This document shows, one piece after another, positions 9,128 through 17,805 of a stretch of 64,000 nt of DNA; positions within the stretch are counted from its first letter, which is position 1; each line of letters opens with the position of its first letter. Source of the DNA: Mantamonas sphyraenae. Lineage: Eukaryota > CRuMs > Mantamonadidae. The stretch covers positions 62,001 to 126,000 of the forward strand of contig JAPMXV010000015.1 of NCBI GenBank assembly GCA_026936335.1. The letters run 5' to 3'. The notes beneath the pieces are model-generated. The model was not told where the DNA came from. It worked only from the letters and a program-made list of their open reading frames with translations, and ran no database searches. The position numbers and the translations under genes were made by a program.

Positions 9128-10516
9128 TCAATCCAGCGAGCTGACCAACAGGCTGGCCGAGCCCTGCAACTGGGCTTCGGCGAGACTGAGGCTCTTGTTG
9201 TCGTACACAGTGCGTGGAAAGTTGGAGACAAGGTTAAAGGCACGCACTCCCATGAGCGGTTCTCCGTCCTCATAGCTCTCGATCCAGTCGTACAGATGCT
9301 GCACACGGTCGGTTTCGGAAAACCGCCGAAGCAGCTTCTCCGAGTTCGGCAGCGTGACTAGGATGGCACACGCTTGTGGGTCGTCCTCGTCGGGCTCTTG
9401 CGGCAGTGCCTGTCGCTTGCGTTCCAAATTCGACAGGTGTTCCAGCCTTTCCCTCTCCTCCTGCTCCTTGGCCAACTCGGCCAACCTTGCCTCCTCCTCC
9501 AATCGCCTCTGCTCCTCCTCCGCCTCTCGCTTCTTGGCCCTGTCGCGCTCCAGCGACTCTTGGTACGCTCGATCCTGCTCCTCGCGCAGCAACCGGTCGC
9601 GTTCGCGCTCGTCGCGGTCAGCACGCGCGGCAATCAAGGAAGCCCCCGCTGTGTCCAGCACCTGCTCCAGAAAGGTGAGCATCTGGTCGTATGAAATGGC
9701 CCCTTCGCTGCGTGCGACAAAGCGAGTGCCCGAACCACCGCCCAGGTCGGCCAGGACGCCCAGATACGGGTACGACGCCACGTTGAGGCTGATGCTAACT
9801 TTGTACGCCTCAGCGTGCGAGATGTCGCCAGCCCAGAACACAAAGTTTTCGTCCACATACTCCTTGACGGCTTCGGTGTTGAGGGTATCTCTGCAGAACG
9901 CAGCCGTGTCTGCGTGAAGCGGAGAGTGCAGGTAAACCAGCAGCAAAGAACATTCCCTCTGCGCCGCCTGCAACGCCTGCTTGAATGAGCCCTCATACAC
10001 GCGCGGGTGCTCGTACCCGTATGTGCGTTCAAACTCTGACATGAACCGCATGGGTTCCAGCTGTCCTCCGTACTGCTGGCCGTCGTCGGAGAGGCCCAAC
10101 GTGGACAAGATTCCGCCCACCAGCGACGACAACGACCAACCGCCTCCCTGCGCCACTGCAGACCCAGGCCCGGCGTGACTGCTTCCACTGTTGCTGCTGC
10201 CGCCGTTGCTGCTGTTGCTGCTTGTTGTTGTGGTTGTTCGTGTGCCCTGTCCCAACGCCCCCGCCGACGCGTTGCTTGTGGACGTGGCGAGACCTGCTCC
10301 GCCTCCACCTGCGGCGCTTCCGCTGCTCTGCCTCGCCAGCTGGCCACGCTTCTTTTTGTCATCCTCCTCGTCCTCTGCATCTATGGATCGATTCTGGGAC
10401 GAAGAGCCCAGACCTCGATGCCGTTGTGTGGCCTGCTGCATGAGTGTTTTCGAACCGCGGCGTTTGTTTTGCTGCCACACACGCAGCCCCTCCTCCTCAA
10501 CAACCACTTGTCCCAT
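9128..10516 (-). CDS. UAS- and UBX-domain protein (FAF2/UBXN7-like p97 cofactor)
   Basis: Intron-free, 462 aa. Residues 1-120 are low-complexity (Gly/Ser/Thr/Asn). About 150-285 is a UAS thioredoxin-like domain (LLVYLHSPLHADTAAFCR...VFWAGDIS...YPYLGVLA). About 290-370 is a long charged coiled coil (ERERDRLLREEQDR...). The C-terminal 85 residues form a UBX domain containing the FPR turn (SNFPRTVYD) that contacts p97/Cdc48. The family recruits p97 to ubiquitinated clients, and FAF2 does so at the ER or lipid droplets. The usual UBA domain and membrane hairpin are not visible. Only 42 bp separate this start from the upstream gene's stop, leaving little room for a missing 5' exon. CTAAC and GTGTGGCAG near the start could be splice signals, so the first 15 residues are uncertain. 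Confidence 0.85.
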   Translation of the reverse strand: MGQVVVEEEGLRVWQQNKRRGSKTLMQQATQRHRGLGSSSQNRSIDAEDEEDDKKKRGQLARQSSGSAAGGGGAGLATSTSNASAGALGQGTRTTTTTSSNSSNGGSSNSGSSHAGPGSAVAQGGGWSLSSLVGGILSTLGLSDDGQQYGGQLEPMRFMSEFERTYGYEHPRVYEGSFKQALQAAQRECSLLLVYLHSPLHADTAAFCRDTLNTEAVKEYVDENFVFWAGDISHAEAYKVSISLNVASYPYLGVLADLGGGSGTRFVARSEGAISYDQMLTFLEQVLDTAGASLIAARADRDERERDRLLREEQDRAYQESLERDRAKKREAEEEQRRLEEEARLAELAKEQEERERLEHLSNLERKRQALPQEPDEDDPQACAILVTLPNSEKLLRRFSETDRVQHLYDWIESYEDGEPLMGVRAFNLVSNFPRTVYDNKSLSLAEAQLQGSASLLVSSLD

Positions 10517-10558
10517 CCTCTGTGGTTCCCCATTTTGTGCTCATTTGCGTTAGCTCAG

Positions 10559-11863
10559 CTACGCTTCTCGCTGCGAATGGCTGCTCGTCATGTTCAGTGG
10601 GCCGTTTGCGCTGCGACTCGCTTCCGAGTCGTCGTCCCCATCCTCTGTCACCACGACGGCGTCCAGCACATTGTTGAATTGGTGTTGGAATTCCTGCCGG
10701 GCCTTTTGCATCGACGAGCGTCCGTGTAGGAGGGGTCGCAGGGACGCAGAAATGGCCAGTGCGCCAACGGCGCCGGCAGTGGCAAAAACTTCCTTCAGTG
10801 CCACCTGCGAGCCCAGCAACACGACAATCACCTCTGCAATGTAGATGACCTGGGCGCTGTTGAGCAGAATGGCAAAATTCAGAAGCACGGCCGTGTTGTG
10901 ACGCGCCCGCTGCAGATACCCTCGAAGCTCTTGCTTCTTTTCCAGCAACCATCCTTGAAACTCTTCCTCCGCGCTGGGAGAGGTTACGGGAGGGGGCAGC
11001 ACCACGTGACCCTCCTCGTTGTCACCCGGACTGCTCTCCCTGGACGACAGTTGCGCGTCGCGAGAAAAGCGACGGCTCGAATTTTCACCACCCTTTTTCG
11101 TCCGCAACCGATCCGAGTCGTCTGCGTCCTCTGTGCTGCCCGAATCGGCCAGCAGCCTCCGCGAGCGCACTTGTTCAGCCAGGCGCTCGGCGTAGGATTG
11201 GTGGAAGCGCAGGTAGGTGCGGATGCACCAGGGGGAGACGGCGCAGGCGATGGGCAGAGACAAGTCCACCACCCGCGTAAGGTAAAAGATGGTAGTGATG
11301 GTGTCAAGCGCCGATTGGTAAATGTACACAATGCCCAGCATGGCCAAGGTCCAGATGCCGGCAAAGACGCCCGAGATGGCAACCAAGCGTCGAAGGGTGG
11401 TCCGCCCAGAAGGAAACGGTGTTGGAAACGGCAGAGACGCGACCTGCTTGACCATGCGTCGAAAGAGCATCATGTTGGCGCTGCGGAAGAGATACATCAG
11501 GCCAGCGTAGTTGAAGATGGTGGTGAGGTCGATGATGACAAACATATTTGAGATGTCCTCGGCCTGAGGTCTGGAAACCCTCCACACAAACTGCCGCAGG
11601 GCCATGTTTGCTGCCAGCAGCAGCAGCACCAGGACAGGCCCGGCCCGCGTCGACGATGTGTTGCCAAGCGATGCCTGGCGACGTTTGTCTCTGTTGACAC
11701 GCGGTAGAATGGCCAGCCATCGCAGTAGGGTCACCAGCCGCCGGTACTCCGCAACCGCCTCCATGTCGCTGTATTGCGACGGTTCTGTGGCCTTGCTATT
11801 CACCTCGTAGGCGATGACGGATCCCGCGGACGTTCGCGTGGATCCTAGGCTCCAGTGGCGCAT
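10559..11863 (-). CDS. Tandem membrane-protein family, copy A
   Basis: Intron-free, 434 aa from the ATG at 11863; the frame stays open upstream to 11962. The layout is a short polar N-terminus, two hydrophobic segments (GPVLVLLLLAANM; MFVIIDLTTIFNYAGLMYLF), a basic loop, two more (LAMLGIVYIYQ; a Pro/Trp-containing segment ending WCIRTYLRFH), a Ser/Arg/Glu-rich cytosolic-looking loop of about 100 residues, a polar helix (FQGWLLEKKQEL), two final segments and an acidic tail after EFQHQFNNVLD. Copies B and C share the layout and many positions (PQ after the first segment, LLYLFR, LGIVYIYQS, a terminal EF-x3-F motif). No family is recognised. The segment order, intracellular-looking long loop and size resemble insect gustatory-receptor-like proteins, but that is speculation. 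Confidence 0.8.
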   Translation of the reverse strand: MRHWSLGSTRTSAGSVIAYEVNSKATEPSQYSDMEAVAEYRRLVTLLRWLAILPRVNRDKRRQASLGNTSSTRAGPVLVLLLLAANMALRQFVWRVSRPQAEDISNMFVIIDLTTIFNYAGLMYLFRSANMMLFRRMVKQVASLPFPTPFPSGRTTLRRLVAISGVFAGIWTLAMLGIVYIYQSALDTITTIFYLTRVVDLSLPIACAVSPWCIRTYLRFHQSYAERLAEQVRSRRLLADSGSTEDADDSDRLRTKKGGENSSRRFSRDAQLSSRESSPGDNEEGHVVLPPPVTSPSAEEEFQGWLLEKKQELRGYLQRARHNTAVLLNFAILLNSAQVIYIAEVIVVLLGSQVALKEVFATAGAVGALAISASLRPLLHGRSSMQKARQEFQHQFNNVLDAVVVTEDGDDDSEASRSANGPLNMTSSHSQREA

Positions 11864-11958
11864 TGTCAAAGCAGTAGTGGGGGATGGGTGTTTGGTGGGG
11901 TGCCGCGTTTGTTGCCTTGGGCAGGGAGGGGAAACCATGTCATCACCCGTCCCACATC

Positions 11959-13287
11959 TCACACACTGTCTGTCATCACCCTCCCCGTCAGCTCAACGTC
12001 GTTTCTGGTGTTGCCATCCAGTTGGAAGCCGTCATGCGGCTGGTCCACGTCGTCTTCATCGTCGTCCACGGCCTGCATGACATTGGAAAATTCGTCTGCA
12101 AACCGACGACGAGCACTACGCATGGCCAGTAACCCGTTGACCATGGGTCGAATGCTGAATAAAACGCCAAGCCAGAGAATGGCCCCGGCCACAGAGATGA
12201 CCTCCTTCAGCGCTGTGCTGGAGAAAAACAGCGCATAGATGGCCACTGCGCCCTCCACAGCAATGGCAGCATTGCACAGCAGGGCCGTGTTGAGCACAAG
12301 GCCTGTTTCTGTGTACGCACGGTGGATGTGACCGCGCATCACCTGCTTGCTTTGCAACACCCACTGTTGGAAGCTCTGTTGGCCAGATATGTTGGTACGC
12401 GTGGGTTTCTTCTCTGTCCATGTTCCCGAACTCGTCACGGAACGTGGGCTGAGCGACAGGTCCGACGTGTCCGACGTGACGCTCTGCAGATGATTCGATG
12501 CAATCCTTCTTGTCAATCGCTTCATGGGCATTTCCACACGCCGCTGTTCGATCGAATGCGCAAGCCGCAATGCGTAAAGTGTGTGCAGGCGCAGGTAGAG
12601 GCTGACGATCCACGGCGAGAGCCACACAGCAACCACAAGTGAAACATCCAGAATCCGCGTTGCGTAGAACAGGATGGCCACTGGGTGGAGCGATGATTGA
12701 TAGATGTACACGATGCCCAGCATAGCCAGGGCCCACCCCGAGATGAATGTGCCATACAACGCCAGCATGCGCCGAAAGGAGCGTTTCAGCGAGCAAGTCT
12801 CCATTTGGGCCCCTTCCCCCAAATCAGGCAACCGCGCCACTTTGAGCGCAAGACGCCGAAAGTGAGTCCGATTTGCCGTGCGGAACAAGTACAGGAGGGC
12901 ACAGTACTGAAGGACCGCTGCAATGTCCAGCAAGAGCATCACCGCCACAATCGAGGGTGGCTGCGGCCGCAATGAGGTCCAGACCACATATCGTAGAACC
13001 GCGTTGCCCACAAACAGCGCGAGCACAAGCGCAGGCCACACGCGAACCTCTCCACCACCTGTGCCCTTGCGTGCCCGTGTGCCCTTGCGTGCAGCCCTTG
13101 GCACAATTGCCACCACACGCAGGACGCGGACGAGCAACTGGTAGGCAGCGACAACGTCTCGGTCCAATTGCCCGTGCCTCGCCCTCCACTGTTCCGCCGA
13201 TGACATCACCTCTGTCGTCGACGACATCACTGAAGATCGCACGCTCGACACGCTGCTACGCTTGGCATCAGCCGTCGAAGTGCGCAT
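11959..13287 (-). CDS. Tandem membrane-protein family, copy B
   Basis: Intron-free, 442 aa. It aligns end to end by eye with copies A and C: DVVAAYQLLVRVLRVVAIVPR before the first membrane segment (copy C has DVVATYGFLVRVLRKIAVLP), LRPQPPS, CALLYLFRTAN, LAMLGIVYIYQSSL (nearly identical in copy A), LSPWIVSLYLRLH, a Ser/Arg-rich loop, FQQWVLQSKQ, two C-terminal membrane segments and an acidic tail after RFADEFSNVMQAVD. Six hydrophobic segments are clear. The N-terminal 45 residues are Ser/Thr/Arg-rich. The stop lies 95 bp upstream of copy A's start and its own start is 109 bp below copy C's stop, all on one strand, so recent or ancient tandem duplication is the simplest origin. Confidence 0.8.
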   Translation of the reverse strand: MRTSTADAKRSSVSSVRSSVMSSTTEVMSSAEQWRARHGQLDRDVVAAYQLLVRVLRVVAIVPRAARKGTRARKGTGGGEVRVWPALVLALFVGNAVLRYVVWTSLRPQPPSIVAVMLLLDIAAVLQYCALLYLFRTANRTHFRRLALKVARLPDLGEGAQMETCSLKRSFRRMLALYGTFISGWALAMLGIVYIYQSSLHPVAILFYATRILDVSLVVAVWLSPWIVSLYLRLHTLYALRLAHSIEQRRVEMPMKRLTRRIASNHLQSVTSDTSDLSLSPRSVTSSGTWTEKKPTRTNISGQQSFQQWVLQSKQVMRGHIHRAYTETGLVLNTALLCNAAIAVEGAVAIYALFFSSTALKEVISVAGAILWLGVLFSIRPMVNGLLAMRSARRRFADEFSNVMQAVDDDEDDVDQPHDGFQLDGNTRNDVELTGRVMTDSV

Positions 13288-13396
13288 CGTGTCGTCTGCT
13301 CACCGCGTCGTTTGGCAAAAACAAAAAAGTGTCCGATCCGGTGTTTTCTTGCAACAACGGCCGCGTGTGTGTGTGTACTTTGGACCAGCCCTACAT

Positions 13397-14668
13397 TCAT
13401 CCCCCAACCTCAACTCGTTGCGAATGCGAGGGCCGAGCCGGAATGTCCACAGAAGTTGTGCCGCCCTCCATGTCGCTGCCATCGTGGTCGAGCTCGTCGA
13501 GCTCCTCGTCACCATCCACAGAATCAATGACGCCGTCAAACTGCTGGTGGAACTCACTGCTGGCTGTGCGCATGGCACGAAGCGCCTGTACAATCACGAA
13601 AAAGGCGGCCACGACACCAACCACAAATATGGCTCCTGCGCCCCAGTAAGCCTCTGCCAGCACCACATTCTCGTCACTCGTCACTGCCAGCATGGCTTCA
13701 TACACCAAGTAACACGAGGCCACATAGCTCGCTCCCGTGCCGTAGATTAGCACCGACGTGTTTGCACGCGCCTTGTCCAAGAACCCACCCAGCTCCTGCT
13801 TGCTTGTCAGCAACCACGCTTGGAATGCCGCATTGTCCAAAAGCATCACTGAAGAGTCACGGTGGCTGCGGCTGGGCGACACGCGGCTTGGCGACTGTGG
13901 TCCCTCCACGCTGCTGGCATTACTTTTGCGTCCTGCGCCCCGTCGCAGTAGCTTGGTCACATCCCGCCTGCGTCCCACCTCTGTGGCAATTGTGCTGGCG
14001 TACGCTTTGTGGAACTGCAGATATGTGGTCATGCACCACGGCAGCATGATAAACGCCAGTGAAAGGGGCAAATCCAAGAAGCGCGTCATGTAGAACGCCA
14101 CGGCCACCCAAGACGCTTTGCCCATCAACGAGACGCCCGTATAAAAGAGCACTCCCGTCCAGCAGACAATAAAAAGACCGGAGGGCACCAGAAACGCAAT
14201 GAGCTGTTGTCGCACGCGATGCGGGTTCAGCAACCGCCTGTCCGCCAATTGCAACACCGCCAGCTTGCTGACCAGCTGCCGGAACAGCATTGCGTTGTTG
14301 GGGCGGAACAGGTACAAAAGAGAGGCGTAGGAGAACACGGTGAGCGAGTCCAGGCCCACAAACATGTTGGGGATGATTTCGGCCTGCGGGCGTTCCACGC
14401 GCCACACGTCCTGACGCCAGAGAGCGTTGAGCACCATCAGCAGCATCAAAAGCACAGGTACCAACCGAACCGCCTGAAAAGATTCCTCTCTCCGCCTCCG
14501 CCTGTCCTTGCTGGGCGTGGGAAGCACCGCGATTTTGCGCAAAACGCGCACCAAGAAACCGTACGTGGCCACCACGTCAGGGTCCATCGTCTGCACACGC
14601 AACTTCTGCGAGTGGAAGGATGCATCCGACCCTGTCGACACCGCCCGTAGCATTGCCTCCCGTTTCAT
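13397..14668 (-). CDS. Tandem membrane-protein family, copy C
   Basis: Intron-free, 423 aa from the ATG at 14668. The frame is open to an ATG at 14785, but starting at 14668 gives an N-terminus of similar length to its paralogues. It shares with copy A the WRVERPQAE/WRVSRPQAE block and NMFVG(I)-D-LT-F-YA-LLYLFR, and with both copies the loop helix FQAWLLTSKQELGGFL and the terminal EFHQQFDGVIDSVD acidic tail. Hydrophobic segments follow the same six-segment plan. It is divergently placed against the ZC2HC1 gene (253 bp between starts). No function can be assigned. Confidence 0.8.
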   Translation of the reverse strand: MKREAMLRAVSTGSDASFHSQKLRVQTMDPDVVATYGFLVRVLRKIAVLPTPSKDRRRRREESFQAVRLVPVLLMLLMVLNALWRQDVWRVERPQAEIIPNMFVGLDSLTVFSYASLLYLFRPNNAMLFRQLVSKLAVLQLADRRLLNPHRVRQQLIAFLVPSGLFIVCWTGVLFYTGVSLMGKASWVAVAFYMTRFLDLPLSLAFIMLPWCMTTYLQFHKAYASTIATEVGRRRDVTKLLRRGAGRKSNASSVEGPQSPSRVSPSRSHRDSSVMLLDNAAFQAWLLTSKQELGGFLDKARANTSVLIYGTGASYVASCYLVYEAMLAVTSDENVVLAEAYWGAGAIFVVGVVAAFFVIVQALRAMRTASSEFHQQFDGVIDSVDGDEELDELDHDGSDMEGGTTSVDIPARPSHSQRVEVGG

Positions 14669-14921
14669 TCTCGCCGAAAGGAAGGGGGGTTGGCGTCGCC
14701 CACGCAAACCCGCCGCCGGCCTCTTCGATCGAAATGCTTTCCAAACGGCGACGACACCCTCCCATCCTTTCCGGCACATCACCACCCTCCTACACCATCC
14801 TGCCTTCCTGCCATCCCTCCCGACACCCTCTGTGTCACCTCACCCATCGCATGAGGAGCCCGCCAGGTCTTCCAACCCAATCCCCCCCGCATTCACCTTC
14901 ACCCTCCTCACCAGCCATCGC

Positions 14922-16857
14922 ATGTCGTCGGCTCTACGCAGTCCGACGCCCAGCAAAAGGTCAGTGTGCACAGGACCATCAGCCGCTTGGACGAGGCGTC
15001 CCCTCACACCTACCGTTCGCACCCACAGCACACGCAATCACCCAAAGATCCTGAAAACCAAGCTACCATGGTTTGAGGAGGAAGTGAAGCAGCGCAAGCA
15101 AACGCGCAGTCCCTCGAAGCAATCGTACAGAACGTAAGTCGAGACGTGCGACGAGACGCGTTTGGGCGCCAGAAAACGGCCCGCTGACACTCTCGCACCC
15201 ACCCTGCAGCGACGGAGACGTGTACGATCTGCCCGAGGTGCATCCAGACGTGCAATTGGAGCTTGTCGAGTGTTCAGTGTGTTCCCGCAAGTTTGGGTCG
15301 GATCGCATCGAACAACACGAGGAGATCTGCAAACGCAACTCGGCACGCGTGGTCAAACGCACCGTGTTTGACTCACAGCAGGCTCGCCTGAGGGGCACCG
15401 AGTTCAAACGATACAACACAGGAAGTGGCGGAGGAGGCAGTGACGGCAGTGACAGTGACGACACATGGAAGTCCTCCAGCGGTGGACGGGCAAGCAGTGT
15501 CGCGGAAGCCTCGCCCAAGAGGCGGAAGGACGGCGAGAAGCCAAAGTGGCTGATTGAACACGAAAAACTGGTGGAGAACATGCGTTCCAGTGCCAGCAAG
15601 GGTAGCGGGCGCAAGAAGAAGAAGGAGCAGGAGCTACAGGAAGGCGAGGACGGACGCGTACAGTGTCCCCACTGCCAACGTCGATTTATTCGTGAGAGCG
15701 CAGAGAAGCACATACCATCGTGTAAGGAACAGGCTCTGCGTGACCGCATCCGCAAGCGCAACCGTGAGCAGCTCAAGACGCAGTCTCGCGCTGCCAGCGC
15801 CATGGGAGGCGCCTCGGGAACACCAGACACGCGAGCTGCGAATCGCACCGAAGTGCAACGACGCAGCCACACCTCTCTTGGCATGAACAGGGGATCAGGC
15901 ACACGTGCAAAACGTGTCGCACCCAAGAAGCTGGTGGAGGAGAAGCAAAAGGCGCGATCTGCAGCAGCCGCCGTCAAGCGCAACCTTGCCGACCAAATGG
16001 ACACTGTTGCCGGGCAGCCTTCCGATACAACGCCACAACCTGAATGGGCCGCAGACGACGACGCATTTGACGCCGAAGTGGCCTTGACCAACAACGCTGG
16101 CAATGCAGACGTTGCATCCCCCGCAGCAGAGGAGTCTCCCTCGGCCAAAGACGTGCCTCCCAAGGATGACGACGAAAGCACCAGCAACAGCACCAGCACG
16201 AAGCAAGTGACAACACCCAAAGCAGCTCCCAAGGTCAAAGCATCATCTGTACAAAACACACGCAGCAAGCAGTCGCAGCAGAGCAGGACACCTGCAAAGC
16301 GCACGCCCTCCAGGGCCACACCGGCAAAGAGCACACCTACCAAAGCCACACCGGCAAAGAGTACAGTTGTGAAGCGCACTCCTGCACGCACCCCTGCAAA
16401 AAGCGAGACGGGCAAACTCGTCGGCGACAAACCCACACGCAGCAAGCAGTCGCAGCAGCGCAAGCAAGCTATCCTCAAGTCAAACGCAAAGACACCCAAG
16501 AAGCAACTGCATGGCGTGGAATCCAACCCTGAGCACATCAAGAACAGGTCCAACCGACCCAGCCGCAACGACGACGACAAGGAAGCGGAGCCCATCCACT
16601 CGACCACAAGCACCACCACTACAACCACAGACGACAATCCCACAGACCCCAAAGCATCGGCCCCGCCCAAGGCCAAGGAACCCTCCGGGTCGGATGCCTC
16701 GTCTTCGGAATCCGACTCGGAATCCGAAACCGACGAATCCGGCTCCGAGTCAGACTCCTCCTACGAATGGGTCACCGACGACGAAGAAGCGGAAGAGGAA
16801 CAAGACGAGCAGGACCAGGCCAAGGACGAGGAGGGTGGAGCGTCGAAAGAAAGGTGA
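14922..16857 (+). CDS. ZC2HC1-type C2HC zinc-finger protein
   Basis: Two exons, 14922-15133 and 15210-16857, joined in phase (AAC|GTAAGT; CCTGCAG). Two C2HC fingers are clear: CSVCSRKF...HEEIC at about residues 92-112 and CPHCQRRF...HIPSC at about 222-242, the pattern of the ZC2HC1/FAM164 family, whose function is poorly known. A basic linker and a TPAK-type repeat region (TPAKRTP, TPAKSTP, TPTKATPAKS) reminiscent of histone H1 tails follow at about 420-480. The C-terminus is a Ser/Asp/Glu acidic block ending SKER. Bases 14961-15029 (69 nt, GTCAGT...CCCACAG) could be an extra in-frame intron. The last 180 bp are duplicated at 20731-20912. Confidence 0.85.
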
Positions 16858-17288
16858 GAATGAACATCGAATCATTGAAATCATTCCTCTCCCAGGAAGA
16901 ACTTGCTCTCGCGGATCTCAGCCAGCGTGATACGCTTGCTGGCATCCTTTTCCAGCATGCGCTGCAGCAGCTCCTTGGCACTCGGGTCCATGTCATCCGG
17001 GTACGTCACTTCCTCCTCTTTGATCATTGCGTACAGGTCCACAATGTGCGTCGTCTGGAACGGCACCTTGCCCGTCAGCATCACATACAGCGTAATTCCC
17101 AAGGCCCACACATCCACTGGCGGGCCCAGGAACGTGTCCCCGGACACCACCTCGGGGCTCGGGTACGCCGGAGACCCGGCCGTCTTGCGAATCAACTCGT
17201 CCTCGCTCTTCAGCTTGTGCGACACCCCAAAGTCCGTCAGCACCACCTCACCTGATTCATGTAGCTGCACATTCTCGGGTTTGACGTC
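16676..17288. repeat. Direct repeat flanking the 3.4-kb insert, left copy
   Basis: This 613-bp block matches 20731-21346 with about 98% identity: around a dozen substitutions plus small indels in the intergenic gap. It begins at AGGAACCCTCC inside the zinc-finger gene's acidic tail and ends at GACGTC inside the kinase HRD region. It therefore spans the 3' end of the zinc-finger gene and the 3' part of the kinase gene. The sequence on either side of the two copies is unrelated. Confidence 0.9.
16881..17288 (-). pseudogene. 5'-truncated copy of the CAMKK/LKB1-like kinase
   Basis: This encodes only the C-terminal part of the kinase at 20939-22106, from DVKPEN onward to FFLGEE and stop. It lacks the ATP-binding lobe and the HR of HRD because the repeat ends there. 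Compared with the intact copy it has Leu to Pro in the SPE block (PSPEV), Leu to Gln after KPEN, and Met to Val before DLYAM, as expected of relaxed selection. The upstream sequence switches to unrelated DNA at 17289. Confidence 0.85.
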
Positions 17289-17338
17289 AACAAAGGGAGG
17301 AGACCGATGGCGAGACGCTGACCGAGTACTAATATGTG

Positions 17339-17500
17339 TCCGGTATCTCGCCCATCGACATTCTGAGCCACATCCGTGTGCTCTGTGAAACACACAACCT
17401 GCCCTACATTTAGCTGCAGTCCAATGCCGACATTGGCGTCGCCAGCAACACCAAGCGGGCCACAAGCTTCGTCGTGGTCAAGCTGCACGACCTGTCGAAT
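17339..17500 (+). pseudogene. Fragment of an NHP2-like (H/ACA snoRNP, L7Ae family) gene with an in-frame stop
   Basis: Frame starting at 17339 reads SGISPIDILSHIRVLCETHNLPYI, a TAG stop (about 17411), then LQSNADIGVASNTKRATSF followed by VVVKLH. This is the RNA-binding core of NHP2, which in intact proteins reads SPID...SHIPVLCEE..PYV.VPSK.DLG.A.G.KRPTS. Neither an N-terminal nor a C-terminal part of the family is present, and the stop interrupts the domain. It starts 50 bp beyond the left repeat, inside the inserted segment. A short intron carrying the stop is conceivable but no splice sites fit. Confidence 0.75.
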
Positions 17501-17805
17501 TTTGTCCAGGGACCCAGGGGACAAGGCGTACCACGGTGTGGCGAACGCGTGGGTTGCGCTGTAACCTATAGAAACTCCGTTGCGGACTGCCGGACTGCTG
17601 GTCAAAGAGCGCAAATCTCTGTCAAGGAGGACGAGGAAGAGGTCTCCGCATCCAAGACACGAAGAAGAAGCGCAACCAGACACTGGAAAATGAGATGGAA
17701 CCCAGAAGGGAGTTTCTCGATGCTGCATGCTGACTTGGTGGATGCCACTTGTGTCCAGTGCGACCGCTGGCGGCTGTGCTCTGGCGCGCCACCTCAGCCA
17801 AAACC
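17501..17805. other. Gap without recognisable gene
   Basis: This is the stretch between the NHP2 fragment and the next start. A basic/acidic open stretch near 17620-17680 (KEDEEEVSAS, then KTRRRSA) is too short to support as coding and may be more pseudogene debris. No promoter motif is evident. Confidence 0.5.

Noticed and set aside
14961-14980. 20-nt intron ending at GTGCACAG in the zinc-finger gene
   Set aside because: Too short for any spliceosome. The 69-nt option is the only reasonable one.
16881-17465. Left kinase copy as a working gene extending upstream
   Set aside because: It lacks the whole N-lobe and the HR of HRD, and the upstream sequence is unrelated DNA containing the NHP2 fragment on the other strand.
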